In this document: positions 53,516 through 58,674 of the stretch, piece after piece
How positions within the stretch are numbered: position 1 is the first letter of the stretch
Layout of the letters: each line of letters starts with the position of its first letter
DNA from: Alphaproteobacteria bacterium
GTDB lineage: Bacteria; Pseudomonadota; Alphaproteobacteria; Rhodospirillales; WMHbin7
Reading direction: 5' to 3'
DNA length: 58,674 nucleotides
NCBI GenBank assembly: GCA_015232335.1
Contig: JADFZV010000019.1
Location: forward strand, 1-58,674
Notes under the pieces: model-generated
Database searches by the model: none
Told to the model about the DNA's origin: nothing
Seen by the model: the letters and a program-made list of their open reading frames with translations, nothing else
Made by a program: the position numbers and the translations under genes

Positions 53516-54280
53516 ATGGCCAAGGCGCCGCGCGTGGGCCTGTTCGCAACCTGTCTGGTGGACGCCATGCGGCCATCCGTTGGCTTTGCCACGGCCAAGC
53601 TGCTTGAGGATGCGGGCTGCATCGTCGAGGTGCCGGTGGGCCAGACCTGTTGCGGCCAGCCCGCCTACAACAATGGCGACCGCGAAACCGCCAGGGCGAT
53701 GGCCCGCAAGCTGATCGATCTTTTCAAGAATTACGATTATGTGGTAGCACCCTCGGGCTCGTGCGCCGGCATGCTGCATGCCCATTACCCGGCCCTGCTG
53801 GCCGACGATCCCAATTATGCCGCCCTGGCTTTGTCGCTGTCCCAGCGCAGCTATGAATTGGTCAGTTTTCTGGTCCGCGTCATGAAGGTCGAGACGACGC
53901 ATGCGGCCCTGGCCGAAACCGTGACCTATCACGATTCCTGCTCGGGCCTGCGCGAGCTGGCCATCAAGGACGAGCCGCGCCTGCTTTTGCAAAAGGTCGA
54001 GGGCCTTGATCTCAAGGAATTGTCGGCGGCCGAGGAATGCTGCGGCTTTGGCGGCACCTTCTGCGTCAAATATCCCGAGATTTCCACCAAAATGGTAGAC
54101 GACAAGCTGGCCGATATCGAAAGCACGGGGGCTGCCACCGTACTGGGCGGCGATCTGGGCTGCCTGATGAATATCGCCGGACGCCTAAAGCGCAAGGGCA
54201 AGGCCGTGAAAGTGCGCCATGTCGCCGAAGTGCTTTCGGGCATGTTGGGCGGGCCCGCCATCGGCGAGGAGCGCTCCTGA
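53516..54280 (+). CDS. lutA: Lactate-utilisation Fe-S oxidoreductase LutA/LldE
   Basis: The 254-residue protein has two CCG domains: VGQTCCGQPAYNNG near 43-56 and AAEECCGFGGTFCVKYPE near 172-190, which hold Fe-S clusters in heterodisulfide-reductase-like proteins. PSGSCAGML and YHDSCSGLREL carry further conserved Cys. With LutB and LutC it oxidises L-lactate to pyruvate. The ATG at 53516 follows GGAG, and the stop overlaps lutB (TGATG). Confidence 0.93.
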   Translation: MAKAPRVGLFATCLVDAMRPSVGFATAKLLEDAGCIVEVPVGQTCCGQPAYNNGDRETARAMARKLIDLFKNYDYVVAPSGSCAGMLHAHYPALLADDPNYAALALSLSQRSYELVSFLVRVMKVETTHAALAETVTYHDSCSGLRELAIKDEPRLLLQKVEGLDLKELSAAEECCGFGGTFCVKYPEISTKMVDDKLADIESTGAATVLGGDLGCLMNIAGRLKRKGKAVKVRHVAEVLSGMLGGPAIGEERS

Positions 54281-55707
54281 TGAGAAGCCGTCCCGGCGGC
54301 ATCAAAAGCAATAGCCACGCGGCGATGGCCGATCCGGTATTGCGCGAGGCGCTGGCCAAGCTGAAAACCGGTTTTCAGGCCAAGCGCAAAATCGCTGCGG
54401 CCAATCTGCCCGAATTCGAAGCGCTGCGTGATCAGGCCCGCGACATGAAACGGGCCGTGCTGAAGGATCTCGATTCCTATCTCGAAATCTTCGAGACCAA
54501 GGTGCAAGAGCAGGGCGGCCAGGTGCATTGGGCGTCTAGCGACCAGGAGGCCCGCGACATCGTGCTGGCCATCTGCAGACAGGCCAAGGCCAAGCTGGTG
54601 GCCAAGGGCAAGTCGATGATCTCGGAAGAGATCGCGCTCAATCCCTGGCTGGAACGCCATGGCTTCGAGGTGGTTGAAACCGATCTTGGCGAATACATCA
54701 TTCAGCTTCGGGCCGAGCCGCCCAGCCATATCATCGCCCCGGCCATCCATCTAAGCCGCCATCAGGTGGCGGCGGCCTTTCGGTCGCGCCACAAGGAACT
54801 GGACGACAAGCGCCAGCTTAGCGAGCCGCGCCAATTGCTAGACGAAGCCCGGGCCATTCTGCGCCAGAAATTCCTGGCCGCCGATGTCGGCATTACCGGG
54901 GCCAATTTCCTGGTGGCTGAAACCGGCAGCTTTGTGCTGGTCACCAATGAGGGCAATGGGGATCTCACGCAAACCCTGCCCCGGGTGCATATCGTGCTGG
55001 CCAGCATCGAGAAGGTGGTGCCCACGCTGGAAGCGGCAAGCCTGCTGACCCGCCTTCTGGCCCGCTCGGCCACGGGTCAGGAGATGACCTCCTATACCAC
55101 CGTCACCACCGGGCCCAAGCGAGCGGGCGATCTGGATGGACCCGAAGAATTTCACATCGTGCTGCTCGATAACGGGCGCACCGCCATGCTGGGCGGTCCG
55201 TTTGAGGACATGCTGCGCTGCATCCGCTGTGCCGCCTGCATCAATCACTGTCCGGTTTACGGCGCCATCGGCGGGCACGCCTATGCCTCGTTTTACTGCG
55301 GGCCCATGGGCTCGGTTCTAACCCCCGCCTTGGCGGGCTTGGAAGAATGGTCGGACATGCCCGATGCCTCCAGCCTGTGCGGACGCTGCGAGCAGGTTTG
55401 CCCGGTGCGCATTCCCCTGCCCCGCATGCTGCGCAGTTGGCGCGAGCGCGCCTTCGAGCGCAAGATCACCTCCGCCACCACCCGCTTCGGGCTTGGCGTT
55501 TGGGGTGCTGTGGCCAAACGCCCCTGGCTCTACCGGCTGCTGGTCGATCTTGGCATGCCGGTCTTGAAACTGCTGGCCGGAAAGAAGGGGAGCCTTTCCA
55601 GCCTGCCCCTGGCCGGAGGCTGGACCGCCTCGCGCGATCTGCCAGCACCCGAGGGGCGTAGCTTTGTTACCCAATGGGCCGAGTATAAGAAAGGCGCGAG
55701 GCAATGA
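54280..55707 (+). CDS. lutB: Lactate-utilisation Fe-S protein LutB/LldF
   Basis: The 475-residue protein has a LUD domain (about 60-290, with KSMISEEIALNPWLERHG, ADVGITGANFLVAETG and NEGNGDL) and a C-terminal ferredoxin part with RCIRCAACINHCPVYGAIGG and CGRCEQVCPVRIPLPRML, giving two [4Fe-4S] sets. It transfers electrons from lactate. It overlaps the 171-residue membrane gene by ATGA. Confidence 0.94.
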   Translation: MRSRPGGIKSNSHAAMADPVLREALAKLKTGFQAKRKIAAANLPEFEALRDQARDMKRAVLKDLDSYLEIFETKVQEQGGQVHWASSDQEARDIVLAICRQAKAKLVAKGKSMISEEIALNPWLERHGFEVVETDLGEYIIQLRAEPPSHIIAPAIHLSRHQVAAAFRSRHKELDDKRQLSEPRQLLDEARAILRQKFLAADVGITGANFLVAETGSFVLVTNEGNGDLTQTLPRVHIVLASIEKVVPTLEAASLLTRLLARSATGQEMTSYTTVTTGPKRAGDLDGPEEFHIVLLDNGRTAMLGGPFEDMLRCIRCAACINHCPVYGAIGGHAYASFYCGPMGSVLTPALAGLEEWSDMPDASSLCGRCEQVCPVRIPLPRMLRSWRERAFERKITSATTRFGLGVWGAVAKRPWLYRLLVDLGMPVLKLLAGKKGSLSSLPLAGGWTASRDLPAPEGRSFVTQWAEYKKGARQ

Positions 55708-56219
55708 CCCGCGAGGAAGAATTGTTCCAGTCCCTGAAGGCGGCCTACGAGCATCACATGCTGGATACCGTGGGCAATATGCACAAGCTCAACAATCCGC
55801 ATTCGATTCTGTTCAATCCCTGGGAAAATGTGGGGCCGCTGCTGGTTCTGGTGCTGGGCAGCCTTTTTGTTCTGCTGACCTACAAGCTGCTCTGGGGCAC
55901 GGCGGCTCTGCTGGGCTCCTGCGCGCTTTATCTGCTGGTGGTCAGGCCCTGGGTGGCTTGGCGTCTGCATGGGCGACTGGTCGGGCTGGTCCTGCGCGGT
56001 CTCTATACCTTCAAGGAAATGTGGAAGCTGGGCGGATTTTCGCTGGTCTGGGCGGGCTATCCCCCCGATTTCTGTCATGCCCCGGCGGGCGACTGGCAGC
56101 GCTTTGCCGAGAAACATGCCCAACCGGTGGCCCTGCCAGCCCCCGAGGGTGCGGTTACTGAAGGCGGCGACGAAAACGGGCCTGATTTTCCCGAGCGCGA
56201 AGACAGGAGAAGCGCATGA
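55704..56219 (+). CDS. Membrane protein of unknown function inside the lut operon
   Basis: The 171-residue protein has two close membrane helices (about 43-60 and 65-82: VGPLLVLVLGSLFVLLTY, TAALLGSCALYLLVV), a basic segment after them and an acidic C-terminal tail (GGDENGPDFPEREDRRS). N-terminal LKAAYEHHMLDTVGNMHKLNNP is unlike known Lut proteins. It overlaps lutB and lutC by ATGA, so it is co-translated. It could anchor the Lut complex to the membrane or the respiratory chain (inference). I do not recognise a family. Confidence 0.75.
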   Translation: MTREEELFQSLKAAYEHHMLDTVGNMHKLNNPHSILFNPWENVGPLLVLVLGSLFVLLTYKLLWGTAALLGSCALYLLVVRPWVAWRLHGRLVGLVLRGLYTFKEMWKLGGFSLVWAGYPPDFCHAPAGDWQRFAEKHAQPVALPAPEGAVTEGGDENGPDFPEREDRRSA

Positions 56220-56878
56220 GTGACGCGCGCGCCAAGATTCTGTCCTCGATCCGTCAGGCCCAGGGACGCCAGGCGCTGGATGCGGCGCGCAGGCTCGACA
56301 TCGAAACATCCATCGCGAGCCACAAGCCCTATCTGATTCCGGCCCGCGCTCAGTTGGACACGGAAGCGATGCGCACGCTGTTCATCGCCAAGGCCGAAGA
56401 GGTGTCGGCCCGCGTGTTGGCGCTGGAGGCCAGGACAGAGGTGCCTGCAGCCGTTCGGGCGTTGCTTGCGGAAATGGCGCTGCCGCCCATCCTTGCCGTA
56501 ACCCCCGATCCCTGGTGGGACGGGCTGGATTGGGGGGATTTGAGCATCCACAAAGGCTCGCCCCGATCCGATGACATGGCGGGGCTGGCCCGCGCCAAGG
56601 CGGGCATTGCCGAAACCGGAACGCTGATGCTGCTCTCGGGGGCGACCTCGCCCACGCTGATGAATTTCATGCCCGATGTGCATCTGGTGGTGCTGGAAGA
56701 ATCGCGCCTTCTGGGCACCTATGAAGAAGCCTGGGCACAGCTGCGCCGCGAAAGCAACGCCATGCCCCGCGCGGTCAATCTGATCACCGGGCCTTCGCGC
56801 ACCGGCGATATCGAACAAACCATCCTGCTGGGGGCTCATGGCCCTCGGCGCCTGATCATTCTTCTCGTCAAGGAATAG
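56216..56878 (+). CDS. lutC: Lactate-utilisation protein LutC/LldG
   Basis: The 220-residue protein is a single LUD domain: GLARAKAGIAETGTLMLLSG, PTLMNFMPDVHLVVLEESRLLGTYEEAW and the C-terminal NLITGPSRTGDIEQTILLGAHGPRRL, with the SRTxDIE motif. It is the third Lut subunit. It is coupled to the membrane gene before it and lies 4 nt before the Smr gene. Confidence 0.93.
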   Translation: MSDARAKILSSIRQAQGRQALDAARRLDIETSIASHKPYLIPARAQLDTEAMRTLFIAKAEEVSARVLALEARTEVPAAVRALLAEMALPPILAVTPDPWWDGLDWGDLSIHKGSPRSDDMAGLARAKAGIAETGTLMLLSGATSPTLMNFMPDVHLVVLEESRLLGTYEEAWAQLRRESNAMPRAVNLITGPSRTGDIEQTILLGAHGPRRLIILLVKE

Positions 56879-56882
56879 AACC

Positions 56883-57440
56883 GTGTCGCACCGGCGCACC
56901 CGCCATCCCACGCATGAAGAAATCCGCCTGTGGCGTCATGTCATGCGCGCCGCCTCGCCTTTGCGCCCCACGCAATTTGCCGTCGACGAGGCCAATGACA
57001 ACGAAATTCTGCCTCCACCGAGCAAGACCAAGGCTGAAGCGCCCTTACCCAAGCCTCCCAAGCCCTCCTTGAAATCCAAGCTGGCCGAACTGGTGCCGGG
57101 CAAGGTGGTCGATGTCGACAAGCGCACCGCGCTTCGCCTGACCAAGGGACAGATGGCGATCGAGGGGCGGCTTGATCTGCACGGCCTGACCGAGGACCGG
57201 GCGCATGGCGCCCTTAAGCACTTTCTCTCCATGTCGCAATCCATGGGGCGGCGCTGCGTTCTGGTCATCACCGGCAAGGGCGTCGAGGGCAAGGGAGTCC
57301 TTAGAACCCAGATGCCCCGTTGGCTGAATGCGCCGGAACTGCGCCCCTTGGTGCTGGCGGTTTCCGAGGCACTGCCCAAGGATGGCGGCAGCGGCGCTTT
57401 CTATGTTTTGCTAAAGCGCAACCGGAGCGGTGAGGCGTGA
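56883..57440 (+). CDS. Smr-domain protein
   Basis: The 185-residue protein has an N-terminal basic/Pro-rich stretch and a C-terminal Smr domain (about 95-185) with RLDLHGLTEDRAHGALKHFL, VLVITGKGVEGKGVLR and LPKDGGSGAFYVLL-type strings. Smr domains nick branched DNA or cleave mRNA in ribosome quality control. The GTG start at 56883 and the GTGA overlap with the XRE gene indicate one transcript. In several alphaproteobacteria smr follows mltA, but here it is 14 kb away. Confidence 0.92.
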   Translation: MSHRRTRHPTHEEIRLWRHVMRAASPLRPTQFAVDEANDNEILPPPSKTKAEAPLPKPPKPSLKSKLAELVPGKVVDVDKRTALRLTKGQMAIEGRLDLHGLTEDRAHGALKHFLSMSQSMGRRCVLVITGKGVEGKGVLRTQMPRWLNAPELRPLVLAVSEALPKDGGSGAFYVLLKRNRSGEA

Positions 57441-57790
57441 CTCCGTTCGGAGCGCGCATACGCCAGTTGCGCCAGGCCAGGGGCATGACGCTGACTGGCA
57501 TGGCCCAGGAATTGGGCGTAACACCTGCATATCTCTCGGCCCTGGAACATGGGCGCCGGGGCCGCCCCGCCCCCGGCCTGATCATGCAGATCTGCGGCGT
57601 GTTGGGCTTGATCTGGGACGAGGCGGCCGAGCTTAAGGATCTGGCGAAACGCTCGCATCCCAAGGTGACTCTGGATACGTCGGGCCTGTCGCCCGAGGCT
57701 ACCGAACTTGCCAATGCGCTGGGCCGCACCATCCGCGATCTGCCCGACGAAACCATCGCCTCCCTGCTGGCCCTTTTGCCGAAAGAGTGA
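57437..57790 (+). CDS. XRE-family transcriptional regulator
   Basis: The 117-residue protein has a helix-turn-helix (about 5-60: FGARIRQLRQARGMTLTGMA, PAYLSALEHGRRGRP). A small C-terminal helical part (DLPDETIASLLALL) may dimerise. It starts at a GTG overlapping the Smr stop and overlaps the glycosyltransferase start, so it is in the same run of coupled genes. The target is unknown. Confidence 0.9.
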   Translation: MTPFGARIRQLRQARGMTLTGMAQELGVTPAYLSALEHGRRGRPAPGLIMQICGVLGLIWDEAAELKDLAKRSHPKVTLDTSGLSPEATELANALGRTIRDLPDETIASLLALLPKE

Positions 57791-58671
57791 CCTTGCGGCT
57801 TTCCGTCATCATGCCGGTCTATAACGCAGCACCCTATCTAGGCGAAGCGCTGGAAAGTGTTCTGACCCAATTGGGGCCGGACGACGAATTGGTGGCGGTC
57901 GATGACGGCAGTACGGATGGCTCGTGGGAATTGCTGGAGCGGCAGACCGATCCGCGCTTAAAAAAAACGCGCCAGGAGAATCAGGGGGCGGCGATGGCCC
58001 GCAACCAAGCCCTTGATCTGGCGGCGGGCGATTATCTGGCCTTCGTCGATGCCGACGACATCGCCCTGCCTGGGCGCTTCGAGATTCCCCTGCAAGCGCT
58101 GACGGCGGATTCTTCCTTGTCCATCGTGGGGGCAGGGCTTCGCGTCATCGATCCTCAAGGCGTTGTACTGCGCGACGACATCAAGCCCGCGCAAGATACT
58201 TGTCTGCGCTGGATCACGCTGTTCAATTCGCCCTTCACCTTCAGCACGGTGACGGTGCGTGCTTCGGCGCTGCGCTTCGATCCCTCAGTGATTCCGGCCG
58301 AGGATTACGCCTATTGCGCCGATCAGTTGGAGCAGGGGCGGGGTGTTATTCAAGATGAGGTGCTGGCGGCTTATCGTGTTCATCCGGGCCAGGTGACGAA
58401 ACGTAAGAACGATCTCTTGCGCGAGTCCGGCAACCAAATTTCAAGGAGCAAGATCAAGGAGCGGCTGGGAGTGGATCTGCCCTTGGCCCTCGTCTTTCTC
58501 ATGCGCCATTTGCAAGCCTTCGGCTGGGAGCGCCTAAGCCCAGAGCATCACGGCGATGCGCAGGCTGCCGAGGCCACGCTGTTTCAGTTGTTCGCGCTGT
58601 TCAAGCAAGCCCCATTCTTGGATGGTGAGGCGCTGGCCGCCATCAAGCAAAGCCTTCTACGCCGCGCGTAA
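57787..58671 (+). CDS. Glycosyltransferase family 2 protein
   Basis: The 294-residue protein has the GT-A fold: LSVIMPVYNAAPYLGEALESV, VAVDDGSTDGSW and AFVDADDIALPGR with the DxD-type metal site. The C-terminal half (about 180-294) would bind the acceptor. The sugar donor is unknown. The gene starts at a GTG overlapping the XRE stop and ends at the window edge with a complete stop. Confidence 0.9.
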   Translation: MTLRLSVIMPVYNAAPYLGEALESVLTQLGPDDELVAVDDGSTDGSWELLERQTDPRLKKTRQENQGAAMARNQALDLAAGDYLAFVDADDIALPGRFEIPLQALTADSSLSIVGAGLRVIDPQGVVLRDDIKPAQDTCLRWITLFNSPFTFSTVTVRASALRFDPSVIPAEDYAYCADQLEQGRGVIQDEVLAAYRVHPGQVTKRKNDLLRESGNQISRSKIKERLGVDLPLALVFLMRHLQAFGWERLSPEHHGDAQAAEATLFQLFALFKQAPFLDGEALAAIKQSLLRRA

Positions 58672-58674
58672 TAT

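Noticed and set aside
1..58674. CRISPR arrays, rRNA genes, insertion sequences
   Set aside because: No regularly spaced repeats, no rRNA sequence and no transposase-like gene were found on either strand.

Overview
The window is a GC-rich chromosomal stretch of an alphaproteobacterium, most likely in the Rhodospirillales (magnetospirilla-like). The signs are conserved alphaproteobacterial gene orders: mnmE-mnmG-rsmG-parA-parB; dnaQ-coaE-aroE-maf-PPSR next to hemE; TimA/MltA beside secB; ftsK-lolA-xthA. There are also Rhodospirillaceae-type porins and SecB. Almost all of the window is ordinary core chromosome. It is probably close to the replication origin: two perfect parS sites lie beside parAB at 34.4 kb, and the hemE/PPSR intergenic region near 48 kb carries DnaA-box-like sequences, as at known alphaproteobacterial origins.

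The clear accessory region is a compact 5.5-kb integrative element (126-5717) in a tRNA-Gly(GCC) gene. It has a 46-bp direct repeat at its ends, paired 9-bp repeats (GTGATTGCT) just inside both ends that look like integrase arm sites, a tyrosine integrase, an AlpA-type excisionase or regulator, and a Rep_trans-family rolling-circle replication initiator or MobT-like protein. The Rep gene is preceded by three strong inverted repeats. Two lower-GC cargo genes of unknown function complete it. This is the best candidate for an undescribed system here.

Layout after the element: CnoX-like thioredoxin-TPR protein, Trm112-like and DUF971 proteins, and a FadL-type outer-membrane protein (5.9-9.0 kb). 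Next come an aminotransferase and ftsK, an MFS carrier divergent from a universal stress protein, lolA, an FAH hydrolase, xthA and a shortened response regulator (9.3-18.2 kb). Then RibA, a Pro/Ala-rich protein with an L,D-transpeptidase, the YggS-type PLP protein, a large TPR protein and a ThiE/TenI-like protein (18.3-24.3 kb). Two tandem porins follow (24.5-27.1 kb), then DUF3576 lipoprotein-leuS-lptE-holA (27.3-32 kb), facing parB-parA-rsmG-mnmG-mnmE and a thioredoxin-like ferredoxin (32-38 kb). The next block is a DUF255 protein, MGMT and quinone reductase (38.4-41.7 kb), then mltA-timA divergent from secB, and the dnaQ-coaE-aroE-maf-PPSR operon ending at the putative oriC. Heme genes hemE-hemH-hemJ and rho follow (48.2-52.2 kb), then a MazF/Phd-type toxin-antitoxin pair, a lactate-utilisation operon lutA-lutB-X-lutC with an extra membrane gene, and an Smr-XRE-glycosyltransferase tail.

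Functionally the core serves chromosome segregation and replication (ftsK, parAB/parS, holA, dnaQ), envelope biogenesis (lolA, lptE, mltA, secB, TimA, porins, L,D-transpeptidase), heme synthesis, tRNA modification and charging, and L-lactate oxidation. Many genes overlap by ATGA/GTGA stop-start junctions, which suggests translationally coupled operons. No rRNA, CRISPR array or insertion sequence was seen.
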